Shown here piece after piece: positions 34,790-43,650 of a DNA stretch of 64,000 bases (the first letter of the stretch is position 1; every line of letters starts with the position of its first letter). Below the pieces are notes generated by a model that worked only from the letters and a program-made list of their open reading frames with translations, did not search any database and was not told the DNA's origin. The position numbers and the translations under genes were made by a program. This stretch comes from DATMBL01 sp050735975 (GTDB lineage: Bacteria > Desulfobacterota > Binatia > UBA9968), in NCBI GenBank assembly GCA_050735975.1, contig JBOHVS010000376.1, forward strand, positions 1-64,000, read 5' to 3'.

Positions 34790-36526
34790 ATGAGCCGGGC
34801 GCTGGAGATCAGTCCGCGAGTTTGGGCCCGGAGTTCGGGGCGAGCGTCTAACCCCAACTTCTGGCTGTTTATCGTAACAGCGGCTGTTCTCGTTTATCTT
34901 GTCGTTCCACCGTTTTTCTTTATCCTCTCGGCAAGCTTTACAGCCGAGACCGGCACCAACGTCGGCGAGCTGACCTTAAAACATTACGCCAGCATTGTAG
35001 GTTCGGTGGATGATTTCGGTGTCCTGCTCTGGAATTCGTTTGTTTTTTCCGTTGGCAGCGCGCTTGGAGCGTTGTTCTTTGGCACTCTTCTGGCGTGGCT
35101 GGCGGAGCGCACCAATGCTCCCTTTCAAAGTGTCGCCTACGTTTCCGCGTTCGTCTCCTTCGGAATCCCGGGGATTGTTAAAGTCATAGGTTGGATACTT
35201 TTGTTGGGGCCGGAAGCGGGTCTGATCAACGTTATCGCCGAAGACCTCACTGGCATCTCGCCGGTATTTAATCTTTTTTCCATGCCGGGAATGATCATGG
35301 TGGAGGCCTTCGTCTGGACGCCGGTGGTTTTCTTGCTTATGGCAACTCCGTTCCGATCCATGGATCCGACTCTGGAGGAAGCGGCGCTGACGGCGGGAAG
35401 CAATAACTGGCAGGTCTTCCGCAGGGTGACTCTTCCCCTGGCCCTGCCGAGTGTGCTCGCGGTATTGATCTTAACCTTCGTCCGTTCGCTGGAGGCCTTC
35501 GAGATTCCAGCTCTAATAGGGCTGCCGGCAGGCGTCGAAGTTCTGACTACGAAGATTTATCTCCAGATTCGAACCGGCTTTCTGCCGAGATACGGCGAAG
35601 CGAGCGCCTATTCCGTCCTATTGATCGCGCTCGTCGGCGTGGTTTTGCTTTTCTATCATCGCGTAACTTCGCAGGGCTATAAGTTTTCAACCGTTACCGG
35701 AAAAGGCTTCCGACCCCGGCGAATCGATCTGCGTTTTTGGCGCTGGCTGGGTGGAGCGATTCTGCTGATCCTTCCTCTACTGCAGATTCTTCCACTGGTG
35801 GCTTTGACGTGGTCGTCCTTTCTGCCATACGTCCAGCCGCCGTCCCAAAAGGCCCTGGCGGCTCTCTCATTGGACAACTACTCGTCGGCTTTCAGCGACG
35901 GCGCAATCATCTGGGCGGTGTTGAACAGTCTTTTTGTCAGCGTGACATCCGCGACTGCGGTGGTGGCGGTAACCTTCGTCGCCGCTTGGGTCGTGGTGCG
36001 GACGAATATCTCAAAGCGCTGGACGCTAGACCATTTGGCGACCGTCCCTTTAGTGTTTCCGGGACTCGTTATGGGTGTGGCTATTTTGAAGATGTATCTA
36101 ACTTTGCCGGTGCCCATATACGGAACTCTATGGATTATCTTCTTCGCATTTTTGGTTCGATATCTTCCTTACGGCATTCGCTTTAGTTATGCGGGACTGC
36201 TGAGCATTCATCGAGAACTCGAGGAGAGTTCCGCAACGTGCGGCGGCAACTGGAGGCAAACGGTCAGAAAAATTCTCTTTCCGCTGATGCTGCCCACTCT
36301 GTTCGCCGGCTGGATCTACGTCTTTCTCATCACCATTCGAGAGCTGTCGGTGGCACTGCTGCTGTACAGTCCGGGCTCCCAAGTCGTAGCGGTTGTCATT
36401 TGGGAGCTTTGGGATAATGGAAGAATTGGCGAAGTGGCGGCGTTTAGCTTGGTCTTCACTCTCGGTACGGTGTTGCTCGCAGCTTTCTTCAAGCGACTCG
36501 CTCACCAACACAGCCTCAACGTCTAG
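34790..36526 (+). CDS. ABC importer permease, fused double domain (FbpB type)
   Basis: The 578-residue protein contains two binding-protein-dependent permease domains in tandem, with about 12 membrane helices. Each has an EAA-type coupling loop: L-E-E-A-A-L-T-A-G-S-N near 196-206 and a second, E-L-E-E-S-S-A-T-C-G-G-N near 475-486. This is the architecture of FbpB/AfuB, in which one chain provides both channel halves. A cytoplasmic ATPase is needed, but no such gene is adjacent. The gene ends just before a partial copy of the 165-bp repeat. Confidence 0.9.
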   Translation: MSRALEISPRVWARSSGRASNPNFWLFIVTAAVLVYLVVPPFFFILSASFTAETGTNVGELTLKHYASIVGSVDDFGVLLWNSFVFSVGSALGALFFGTLLAWLAERTNAPFQSVAYVSAFVSFGIPGIVKVIGWILLLGPEAGLINVIAEDLTGISPVFNLFSMPGMIMVEAFVWTPVVFLLMATPFRSMDPTLEEAALTAGSNNWQVFRRVTLPLALPSVLAVLILTFVRSLEAFEIPALIGLPAGVEVLTTKIYLQIRTGFLPRYGEASAYSVLLIALVGVVLLFYHRVTSQGYKFSTVTGKGFRPRRIDLRFWRWLGGAILLILPLLQILPLVALTWSSFLPYVQPPSQKALAALSLDNYSSAFSDGAIIWAVLNSLFVSVTSATAVVAVTFVAAWVVVRTNISKRWTLDHLATVPLVFPGLVMGVAILKMYLTLPVPIYGTLWIIFFAFLVRYLPYGIRFSYAGLLSIHRELEESSATCGGNWRQTVRKILFPLMLPTLFAGWIYVFLITIRELSVALLLYSPGSQVVAVVIWELWDNGRIGEVAAFSLVFTLGTVLLAAFFKRLAHQHSLNV

Positions 36527-36536
36527 CCCGAATTAT

Positions 36537-36603
36537 GTCCGGACATTTTTCAATCTGCAATTTACAGTTTGCATTTTGCAATGCATGAATAATACGACTT
36601 AGC
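36537..36603 (+). repeat. partial copy of the 165-bp repeat
   Basis: About 67 bp match positions 97-163 of copy A (TTTTTCAAT..GCAATTTACA, then GCATTTTGCAATGCATGAAT) with a handful of mismatches. It lies between the permease and the second binding protein. Confidence 0.75.
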
Positions 36604-36715
36604 GCCCACCGTTTTGCGTAGTCTTTCTTCTTCAGTCGATTGACAGGATACACCCCTTGGAGTAGACGTGGCTCAGCGAAGTCATTGCGCCGAAAAACAA
36701 CGCAAGGAGGTATCG

Positions 36716-37711
36716 ATGATGACGAAGATCGCCTCGGCTGTTCTCGCCGTTCTATTCTCCGGCTTTTTGAGCAACGGAGTTGCGGCCACCCTTGATCAAG
36801 CCAAAAAAGAAAGGACCGTAGTCCTTTACGGCGCAGGCAATGTTGAGCACTGGCAGAAGCTTAACACGGCCTTTCAAAAGAAGTACCCGTTTCTCAAAGT
36901 CGAGATGTTTCGCGGCAATTGGGAGAAAGTGCGAAATCGCGTTATGACCGAGGGACGCGCGGGCAGTCATTTCGTTGATGTCCTGCAGATCGACGGCATC
37001 AACGGCTGGGTGCTCAAGGAGGAGGGTTATCTTCAGGCCCACAAGTCCGCCGAAACGGAAGCTTTCCCGGAAGCATTTCGTGATCCGTCGGGCATGCTTC
37101 CCTGTTGCCTTGACACGCTTACCAATGTCATCGGTTTCAACACTAGCCTTGTAAAAAAGAACGACGCGCCCAAGAGCTATCAAGATCTCCTCAATCCCCG
37201 ATGGAAAAACAAGCTTGGGATGGATGCCGACGAGGGCGAGTGGTTCGCGGGGCTGGTTACGGTATGGGGAAAAGAAAAAACCGTTGACTACTTCCGGACC
37301 TTGATGAAACAAAATCCGTCGTTGCGCCGGGGGCACACGCTGCTTGCGAATCTTACCGGCGCCGGTGAGTTTCCCGTCGCCGTGAATTTGTTCGGTTACC
37401 GTGTTATGGAAATGAAGGCTCAAAGCGCAACCATTGACTTGATTAAAGCGGATCCACTCATGGTTCGGCCGGCGCATATGGCGCTGGCACGGCGAGCCCC
37501 CCATCCGAATGCCGGGCGACTTTATATTGATTTCGCTCTTTCCGTTGAAGGACAACAGATCATGGCGTCCTTAGGTCGGACCGTTGTCCGTCCGGGAGTG
37601 AAGCCCAAGTATCCTGAATTGACGGAAGGATTGAAGCTTTATCCTATCAAGCCCGAGATGGCCAAGAATTACGAGGAGCTTTCGAAACTGTATTACTCGA
37701 TTGTGAAGTAG
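36716..37711 (+). CDS. second periplasmic binding protein (FbpA-like)
   Basis: From ATG 36716, preceded by a perfect AAGGAGG, the protein has 331 residues. A signal peptide ends near G-V-A-A-T (about residue 24), and a type II binding-protein fold begins E-R-T-V-V-L-Y-G-A. It is only distantly similar to the binding protein at 33720 but plainly of the same class, so the importer may serve two ligands. Alternatively this protein belongs with another permease. It lies 31 bp before the HCHL-like gene at 37743 and may share its transcript. Confidence 0.87.
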   Translation: MMTKIASAVLAVLFSGFLSNGVAATLDQAKKERTVVLYGAGNVEHWQKLNTAFQKKYPFLKVEMFRGNWEKVRNRVMTEGRAGSHFVDVLQIDGINGWVLKEEGYLQAHKSAETEAFPEAFRDPSGMLPCCLDTLTNVIGFNTSLVKKNDAPKSYQDLLNPRWKNKLGMDADEGEWFAGLVTVWGKEKTVDYFRTLMKQNPSLRRGHTLLANLTGAGEFPVAVNLFGYRVMEMKAQSATIDLIKADPLMVRPAHMALARRAPHPNAGRLYIDFALSVEGQQIMASLGRTVVRPGVKPKYPELTEGLKLYPIKPEMAKNYEELSKLYYSIVK

Positions 37712-37742
37712 ACAGCGACGATATGAAGAGGAGGAAACGACG

Positions 37743-38564
37743 ATGGCTGAGTATCAAACTCTTTTAGTCAACAAGAATGACGGCGTGACGACGGTCACAT
37801 TGAATCGCCCGGAGAAGCGGAACGCTATGAGCCCGCAGCTCCATCGAGAGATGTATGATCTGCTCAACGATCTCCGTTACGACAAGGACACGAGAGTCAT
37901 CGTGATCACGGGGGCGGGAGAAAGCTTCTGCGCCGGACAGGATTTGAAGCAATATTTTCTCGAAATGGATTCTCAACCGGAACGAGTGCGGGACGAGGTG
38001 AGGGAAAAATCCCGCCAGTGGCGAAATGAGATCCTACGCAAAATGCCGCAGCCGGTGATTGCGAAGATCAACGGTTGGGTGTTTGGCGGCGGGTTCACCG
38101 TGGTAACCGGTTGCGACATCGCCATCGCGGCGGACGACGTGCAGTTCGGACTTTCGGAAGTCAATTTCGGCCATTTCCCCGGGGGTGAAGTGACCATCGT
38201 ATTGACGGAGCATCTGCAGCCCAAGCACGGGCTCTACTACGCGCTCACGGGGAAAACCATGACCGCGAAAGAAGCCGAGCGCATCGGTTTGATCACCAAG
38301 GCTGTGCCGCGCGCCGATTTAGATAAAGAGGTCATGGAGATTGCGAATAACCTAAAAGAAAAGGCGCCGTCGGCGCTAAACGCCGTCAAAGAAGCGTGGT
38401 ACTACACTTTCTACTCCAACCCGGAAGTCGCCTATGAAATATCCGGGTTGATTTCCGACAAGGCCAAACAAGCGATCGGCGGCCGGCCCGGATTACAACA
38501 ATTCGCTCGCAAAGAATACCGGCCAGGACTCGGTTCGTATAAATTTGACGAAAAGAAGGAATAG
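37743..38564 (+). CDS. hydroxycinnamoyl-CoA hydratase/lyase-like crotonase, copy 1
   Basis: The 273-residue protein is a crotonase whose N-half closely follows p-hydroxycinnamoyl-CoA hydratase/lyase (HCHL): L-N-R-P-E-K-R-N-A-M-S, C-A-G-Q-D-L-K-Q-Y71-F, and G-L-S-E139-V-N-F-G. Glu143 and Tyr75 of the Pseudomonas enzyme thus have counterparts (E139, Y71). No clear counterpart of its Tyr239 is seen, and the C-terminal third diverges from copy 2 at 44134 until the shared Y-R-P-G-L-G-S/T-Y-K end. It may hydrate without cleaving, or act on a different CoA ester. AGGAGG precedes ATG. An acyl-CoA dehydrogenase follows. Confidence 0.82.
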   Translation: MAEYQTLLVNKNDGVTTVTLNRPEKRNAMSPQLHREMYDLLNDLRYDKDTRVIVITGAGESFCAGQDLKQYFLEMDSQPERVRDEVREKSRQWRNEILRKMPQPVIAKINGWVFGGGFTVVTGCDIAIAADDVQFGLSEVNFGHFPGGEVTIVLTEHLQPKHGLYYALTGKTMTAKEAERIGLITKAVPRADLDKEVMEIANNLKEKAPSALNAVKEAWYYTFYSNPEVAYEISGLISDKAKQAIGGRPGLQQFARKEYRPGLGSYKFDEKKE

Positions 38565-38636
38565 ATCACGGGATTTTATTTCTTGCACTCCAGAAGTGTG
38601 AAAACATTTCATGTTGCCAACCGTAGTGACAAAAAA

Positions 38637-38760
38637 CCTTTATCGCGCCAAGACGCCAAGAACGCAAAGAAAATTCTTTTTTTCTTCGAACTTGGCGGCC
38701 TTTGCGCCTTTGCGCGGGACACTGAATCGGAAATCGCAAATCTAAAATCCAAAATTAAAA
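38637..38760. repeat. palindromic repeats (CGCCAAGACGCCAAG and AATCTAAAATCC families)
   Basis: CGCGCCAAGACGCCAAGAAC pairs with the inverse TTTGCGCCTTTGCGCGG near 38700. It is followed by GGAAATCGCAAATCTAAAAT, a half-copy of the repeat at 26721-26840. It fills the gap before the dehydrogenase start at 38772. Confidence 0.7.
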
Positions 38761-38771
38761 GTGGGGAAGTA

Positions 38772-39926
38772 ATGGATTTCCGATTGCCCGAAGAGCTGCA
38801 GATGCTGAAAGACACGGTCAGGAAGTTCGTCGACAACGAGCTGATTCCGATCGAGATGCACAGCCAGGAAGATAATGAGCTCAAGCCCGAGATCCGTGAG
38901 AGATTGGAAAAGAAGACTAAAGAGATGGGGTTGTGGATGTTCGATGTGCCGGAAGAGTATGGCGGCGCGGGGCTCGGCAGTCTGGCGCAAGTCTTGGTAT
39001 GGGAAGAGATGTGCCGCACCATCGCCCTCCCGTCGCGCGGGCAGGGAATATTCGGACCGGAAGTGCGGCCGATTCTCTATGCGCTGAACGACGAACAAAA
39101 ACAGCGCTTCTTCTATCCGATCCTTAGAGGCGAGAAGCATTTGTGTTTCATGCAGACCGAGCCCGATGCCGGCTCTGACCCGGGGTCGATGAAGACGCGC
39201 GCCGTGCGCCAAGGAGATCAGTACGTCGTCAACGGCACCAAGCGCTTCATTACCGGAGCGGACAAAGCGGATTTTGGCCAGCTTATGGCCGTGACCGACC
39301 CGAGTAAAGGCTCGCATGGGGGCATCTCTTGCTTCATGGTCGATATGAAATCGCCGGGGCTCAAGATCACTGCCAGATATAAGACCATGATGGGCGAAGA
39401 GCCGTGCGAGATCGTTTTTGACGATCTCAAAGTGCCGGCCCAGAATCTCGTGGGCGGAGAAGGCGAGGGCTTCAAGCTGGCGCAAAAGTGGCTCGGTATC
39501 GGTCGCCTGAAACATGGCGCGCGCGCTTTGGGCGTCTCGGAGCGCTGCATCGAAATGGGCTCGCGCTACGCGAAGCAGCGCGTCACGTTCGGCAAGCCGC
39601 TTTCCGAACGGCAGGGGATCACTTTTAAACTTGCCGATTCTTACGTTGAACTGCACGCGGCGCGTCTGATGGTCTACCAGGCTGCGTGGAAGAACGACCA
39701 AAGAGAAGACATCCGCACCGAAGCCTACATGGCCAAGATGTTCGCCGACGAAATGTCCTTCCGCGTCGTCGATCGCGTGCTGCAGATTCACGGCGGCATC
39801 GGTCTGACGCTGGATCTGCCGCTAGCAAAGTGGTTTGTCGATCAGCGCAGCCGGATGATTACCGAAGGCGCGTCCGAAGTTATGCGCATGGTCATCGCCC
39901 GGGAAGTTTTAAAGAAATACAGTTAA
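38772..39926 (+). CDS. acyl-CoA dehydrogenase, module copy 1
   Basis: The 384-residue flavoprotein starts MDFRLPEELQ; the 63 codons upstream in frame are repeat sequence, and GGGGA lies before this ATG. It has D-V-P-E-E-Y-G-G-A-G-L, Q-T-E-P-D-A-G-S-D-P, V-N-G-T-K-R-F-I-T-G-A, and the catalytic base Glu365 in I-T-E-G-A-S-E-V. By eye it is roughly 60 percent identical to the dehydrogenase at 45118, and both sit directly behind an HCHL-like gene. Desaturation of an arylpropanoyl-CoA to a cinnamoyl-type CoA would supply the substrate of the hydratase/lyase; this is inference from the pairing. Confidence 0.9.
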   Translation: MDFRLPEELQMLKDTVRKFVDNELIPIEMHSQEDNELKPEIRERLEKKTKEMGLWMFDVPEEYGGAGLGSLAQVLVWEEMCRTIALPSRGQGIFGPEVRPILYALNDEQKQRFFYPILRGEKHLCFMQTEPDAGSDPGSMKTRAVRQGDQYVVNGTKRFITGADKADFGQLMAVTDPSKGSHGGISCFMVDMKSPGLKITARYKTMMGEEPCEIVFDDLKVPAQNLVGGEGEGFKLAQKWLGIGRLKHGARALGVSERCIEMGSRYAKQRVTFGKPLSERQGITFKLADSYVELHAARLMVYQAAWKNDQREDIRTEAYMAKMFADEMSFRVVDRVLQIHGGIGLTLDLPLAKWFVDQRSRMITEGASEVMRMVIAREVLKKYS

Positions 39927-39939
39927 CCGCGTTTCAAAA

Positions 39940-40085
39940 CGAATTCACCGCGGAGACGCTGAGGGCACGGAGAGGGAAAAGGATTTTCACCACAGAGGAC
40001 ACGAAGAGCGCGAAGGAAGAAAGCATCGTTTTCAAAATCGATCATTATCAGTCTTCGTGGCCTTCGTGACCTTCGTGGTGAGGAT
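39940..40085. repeat. palindromic repeat (CACGGAGA / CCTTCGTGGCCTTCGTG family)
   Basis: Contains CACCGCGGAGACGCTGAGG, CACAGAGGACACGAAG and the inverse GTGGCCTTCGTGACCTTCGT. It lies between convergent genes, so it may also serve as a two-way terminator. Confidence 0.65.
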
Positions 40086-40140
40086 TTCTCTGCGAACTCT
40101 GAGCCTGTGGTGAAATAACACTTGCTCCTCTGGTCGGGCT

Positions 40141-40536
40141 CTAGTTTCCCTGCGCGAAGGACAGCTCCCAACGGTTCCCGTCCGGATCGAAGAGATTGAT
40201 GGAGTAATTGATTCCGTCCCTGTGGGGCCGGACTTTTTCAATATTGGCGCCCATTTCTTTTAGCGCCACTAGAGCCTTCTCTTGCTCCTGCCATGGAATA
40301 TTGAGCGTGTGATGCGGGTCGACGGCTCGCGGGCCCTTTGAGGCGTCGAAAAGATGGACTTCGAAATTGCCGAGCCGGACGTCCACTTCCTTGACCTGGC
40401 CGGTCTTGATCTGTTGTTCATCAGGGGTAACTCGACGCACCACTTCTCCGCCCAGCACTTTCGTGTAAAATTCTTCCGCTTTACCGAGATCCTTGGCGCT
40501 CATGGCGAACGTTCTTAGTCCTTTAATGTCAAACAT
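40141..40536 (-). CDS. VOC family (glyoxalase/extradiol dioxygenase-like) protein
   Basis: The 131-residue protein has one vicinal-oxygen-chelate domain: a first beta-alpha-beta unit (I-K-G-L-R-T-F-A-M-S-A-K-D-L-G-K-A-E-E-F-Y), then F-E-V-H-L-F-D near 57, and a C-terminal D-P-D-G-N-R-W-E-L motif. Candidate metal ligands are H60 and the final Glu. VOC proteins range from glyoxalases to ring-cleaving dioxygenases and resistance proteins; at this length the protein would work as a dimer. A GGAGG lies close upstream of the start. There is no functional link to the neighbours beyond proximity. Confidence 0.85.
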   Translation of the reverse strand: MFDIKGLRTFAMSAKDLGKAEEFYTKVLGGEVVRRVTPDEQQIKTGQVKEVDVRLGNFEVHLFDASKGPRAVDPHHTLNIPWQEQEKALVALKEMGANIEKVRPHRDGINYSINLFDPDGNRWELSFAQGN

Positions 40537-40705
40537 GAGAAACCTCCCGAATAGGATTTTGCCCTCAGGTTATTTCCGCGCTGACTAGGTTGTCAAGTAG
40601 CCTGAATGGAGGATAGTGGTTCAATTTGGCCCAAGATCCCTCACGGAGCTTGTCCTGAGACTCTTCGCTGCGCTCGGGTCCGACTATACGCATCGCGACC
40701 CATCG

Positions 40706-40819
40706 ATGGGGCTCGAGTTTCGAAAGTTGCTGCAAGAACGAGCCGGTCGCGGCGAGATTCCCCAATCCGCCGTGCAGAAGATTCTGTACGATAACCCTAG
40801 CGCTTTCTATGGGCTGTGA
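40706..40819 (+). pseudogene. C-terminal remnant of an amidohydrolase 2 family gene
   Basis: The end of an open frame here reads I-P-Q-S-A-V-Q-K-I-L-Y-D-N-P-S-A-F-Y-G-L-stop, the typical last helix of ACMSD-superfamily amidohydrolases (compare K-I-I-R-T-N-A-M-K-L-Y-G in the protein at 19234). No barrel precedes it; a repeat (CTGAGACTCTTCGCTGCGCT) lies upstream. It is a degraded tail, not an expressed gene. Confidence 0.5.
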
Positions 40820-40834
40820 CGACGACCGCGACAG

Positions 40835-40925
40835 AAGTCAAAGGTCGGAGGTCAGAAATCAGAGGTCAGACGGCAGAGATCGGAGACCCTTCCTCGATAC
40901 TCTTTGCACTTTGCTCTTTGCCAGT
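40835..40925. repeat. intergenic repeat (GGTCGGAGGTCAGAAATCAG family)
   Basis: Tandem GGAGGTCAGAAATCAGAGGTCAG-like text, followed by ACTTTGCTCTTTGCC; related to the blocks at 21450-21560 and 51750-51870. It ends at the stop of the aldo/keto reductase. Confidence 0.6.
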
Positions 40926-41905
40926 TAGATATTGACTCGATCCATATCTCTGGCGCGCGGGCCGGCGGCAACTCCAGGTGGAAAGACCGCGTTTAACCGG
41001 TTCAGGTCGTCTTTGCTGAGCTTGATGTCGACGGCCTTGAGGTTTTCCTCCAAATGCCGGCGGCTCTTGTTGCTGGGAATCGGGATGATGTCTTCGCCCT
41101 GGGCCAGCAACCACGCAAGCGCGATCTGCGCCGATGTCGCTGATTTCTCTTTGGCGAATTCTTCGAAGCGGGTGAGCAGGTTTAGATTGTGCTCGATGTT
41201 GCCCGATTGAAAGCGCGGGTGATTGTTACGGCTGTCGTTTTCGGAAATGTCATTACGGCTATGCACGGCACCCGCGAAGAAGCCTCGTCCGAGAGGAGAG
41301 TAGGCCATGAAACCCATGCCGAATTCCCGGCACGCCTGAATGTTGCCGGCTTCGGGATCGCGGGACCACAATGAATACTCCATTTGCAATGAGGCGATGG
41401 GATGCACTTTTCGCGCCCGGCGGATGGAATCGGCGCTCGCTTCCGAAAGACCGACATAACGGGCCTTGCCTTGCTCTACGAGCCGCGCCATGGCGCCGAC
41501 CGATTCCTCGACGGGGACTTTAGGATCGACGCGCGACATGCAGAATATGTCGAGACAGTCGATGCCGAGACGCTGCAGGCTTTGCTCGCAGTTCTGAGTT
41601 AAGTAATCGGGTGAGCTGCCGCTGCGATTTCCACTCTCATCGGGCGCGCGGGGGCTACCCGACTTGGAATGAATCACGATCCTTTCGCGCCTGCCTTTGA
41701 GCGTTCGGGCGATCAATTCGTGATTATGGCCGTTGCCGTAACTGGCCGACGTATCGAGAAAGTTGATGCCGAGATCGAAGGCGCGGTGCAAGGTGGCTAT
41801 GGATTCGTTGTCATCGGCACTCCCATAGACACCGGACATGCTCATGCAGCCGAGGCCCAACCGCGAGACCTCGAACCCGGTAGTTCCGAACTTGCGATAT
41901 TCCAT
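40925..41905 (-). CDS. aldo/keto reductase with a Ser at the catalytic His position
   Basis: The 326-residue (beta/alpha)8 protein starts at ATG 41905 (AGGGAAG upstream) with M-E-Y-R-K-F-G-T-T-G-F-E-V-S-R-L-G-L-G, typical of the AKR13-like group. Of the catalytic tetrad, D51, Y56 and K81 are present, but the His of the usual Y-x-H-R-V-D motif reads Ser124 (F-C-M-S-R-V-D). The NADPH site near the C-terminus (P-I-P-S-N-K-S-R-R-H-L-E-E-N) is intact. Loss of the His is seen in some AKRs with altered reactions (for example steroid 5-beta-reductases carry Glu), so it may not be a standard carbonyl reductase. The substrate is unknown. Confidence 0.87.
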   Translation of the reverse strand: MEYRKFGTTGFEVSRLGLGCMSMSGVYGSADDNESIATLHRAFDLGINFLDTSASYGNGHNHELIARTLKGRRERIVIHSKSGSPRAPDESGNRSGSSPDYLTQNCEQSLQRLGIDCLDIFCMSRVDPKVPVEESVGAMARLVEQGKARYVGLSEASADSIRRARKVHPIASLQMEYSLWSRDPEAGNIQACREFGMGFMAYSPLGRGFFAGAVHSRNDISENDSRNNHPRFQSGNIEHNLNLLTRFEEFAKEKSATSAQIALAWLLAQGEDIIPIPSNKSRRHLEENLKAVDIKLSKDDLNRLNAVFPPGVAAGPRARDMDRVNI

Positions 41906-42024
41906 ATAACTTCCCTGTCGCTGATGGCTAAGGAGGAACGGGCCGAGGTCAGAAGTCAAGGGTTGAAAAGCTTTGCTTCTCTATCCATGACTCCACCTCC
42001 TTAGCAATTATCACCGCATTTCGA

Positions 42025-43650
42025 CTACCCAGTCTCCCATTTGACTGAGATCGAGCTGTGGACCCGCTTTACTCCAGGCACATTGCGTGCAGCCTCTTCG
42101 GCGGCGGCTTTTTGCTTTCCCGATAGGACCGCGCCGGTAAGGTAGGCTGTATCATTAACAAACGCCACGACCACGCCCTCGACCGCCCGCTGGTGAATAG
42201 CTCTGTCTATCTGATTTTCTATCGCTTTTTGCCACGAAGCCGCCGAAGGGGGCGGATTAGCGTCCGGAAATTTCTTTTCCGGCGGCGACACATCGGACGG
42301 TCCGCCGGGTGCCATGTTACTGCTGCCAAGCGGGTTTCCGTTTGTCCCTGGAGGGGTGGGGATGGGTTTCAACGTCGTGGGGTCTCTGTCGCGCGGCGCT
42401 TGCTCGCTCTCAGGTTTTTGTGCGGTAGCGAAATCCTGGTACGGCGGAAGCTCAGGCGCCGGCTGCTTCTTTTCAAGCACACGGTCAAAAAAACTTTGCG
42501 ATAGGGGATGATTGGATCCGTAAAATTCCCACAGACCAATCATACCCATCCCGATGACCAGCAACCCTGCCACTTTTGTAGTCCTGCGTCCTGCCTTTCG
42601 CGCGAACGGCGCTGGGATCGGTTCGCTGAATTCGCTGAAAATGCTGGCTGTTTCCGGGGGCGGCAATCTCCATTGATCCTCCAACGGGGGATCCTCTGAC
42701 GGGGGATCATCCAACGGTTTTCGAGCCGTCAACGTGCGTACGCGTCTAGAAATCGTGTCACCGTTCGGATCAAGCCAGGACAACGCAACGGAATCATCTT
42801 CTGGATCATGCAAAACTTTTTTAGAAATCCAATTTCGGTATAGGTCCGCGTTGAGCCGCTCTGCGTGAATAGGCTGCCGCATCTCGTTCTGCAGAGCGCA
42901 TGCGTTGATCGCGCGAGGGTTGGCGCTTTCTTCAACGAAAACACGGTCGTTGACGGCCCTAAGATCATACCCGTCAGGGAAAACGACGAGCCCTCTTACC
43001 TTGATGTCAGATGTCTGTCTGTGATCGTCAAAGAAGGCGGTAAGCTTATCTTCAACGATTCTCATCGCTTGCTTCGCTCGCCTGACCGGGTTGTCAATCG
43101 GGAAGTCTCTTCCATCGGATAGGGTCAAGAGCCAAGGTCCTTCAGGAATTAATGATTTATGAACACTCGCCTGCTCAATGCCACAAGGATCGACGATTGC
43201 CGCGACCGTAATCCCGTGAGGAGCGACCGCCAGGAGATCGGCGTCGAGATCCATTCCAAACCATGGTGTCTCGCTCGGGTCCAATCGTGAGAAGGCTTCC
43301 GCCAGGTTTTCATTGATCTTCTTCTTAAAGCCGGAAGCGTCGTAAGGCTTACGACGAGATTCCGTTTGTTGATCAACTTGATCAAGAGGTGGCGTGATTT
43401 CGGATTCTGGCTCAGGGGATGATGTCGCCTGCAGTTCTTCTGCGCTGCTGTCAGTAATCTCGGTTGGACGTTGCTGGTTCAGATCCGCCCCGCACTTTCC
43501 GCAAAATCCGTCAACTTGCTCGCCTAAATTGCCGCACGATGGACACTGCTGGCCGGAGGCTTGGTCTGGAGGCGCAAAGCGCAAACCATGATTTGGGCAA
43601 TAGTTATAAGAATCAGGATATACTAAACGACAAAGCCGACAGTATTTCAC
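42025..43650 (-). CDS. double zinc-ribbon, single-membrane-pass protein with C-terminal BON domain
   Basis: The 541-residue protein is modular. Two zinc ribbons come first (C4-x2-C7...C18-x2-H21 and C36-x2-C39...C50-x2-C53), then an acidic low-complexity linker (about 60-105). A globular region of about 110-300 contains N-P-V-R-R-A-K-Q-A and V-R-G-L-V-V-F-P-D, which recalls the end of the NERD nuclease-related domain (weak). A P/D/E-rich linker with a D-P-P-x-E-D repeat leads to one membrane helix (V-A-G-L-L-V-I-G-M-G-M-I-G, about 365-380), a proline-rich linker and a BON domain (about 470-541). BON domains bind membranes or surfaces outside the cytoplasm. I do not recognise this combination as a named protein. 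Confidence 0.75.
   Translation of the reverse strand: MKYCRLCRLVYPDSYNYCPNHGLRFAPPDQASGQQCPSCGNLGEQVDGFCGKCGADLNQQRPTEITDSSAEELQATSSPEPESEITPPLDQVDQQTESRRKPYDASGFKKKINENLAEAFSRLDPSETPWFGMDLDADLLAVAPHGITVAAIVDPCGIEQASVHKSLIPEGPWLLTLSDGRDFPIDNPVRRAKQAMRIVEDKLTAFFDDHRQTSDIKVRGLVVFPDGYDLRAVNDRVFVEESANPRAINACALQNEMRQPIHAERLNADLYRNWISKKVLHDPEDDSVALSWLDPNGDTISRRVRTLTARKPLDDPPSEDPPLEDQWRLPPPETASIFSEFSEPIPAPFARKAGRRTTKVAGLLVIGMGMIGLWEFYGSNHPLSQSFFDRVLEKKQPAPELPPYQDFATAQKPESEQAPRDRDPTTLKPIPTPPGTNGNPLGSSNMAPGGPSDVSPPEKKFPDANPPPSAASWQKAIENQIDRAIHQRAVEGVVVAFVNDTAYLTGAVLSGKQKAAAEEAARNVPGVKRVHSSISVKWETG

Noticed and set aside
38742..39791. 349-codon minus-strand frame opposite the acyl-CoA dehydrogenase
   Set aside because: Antisense shadow of a gene with clear flavoprotein motifs.
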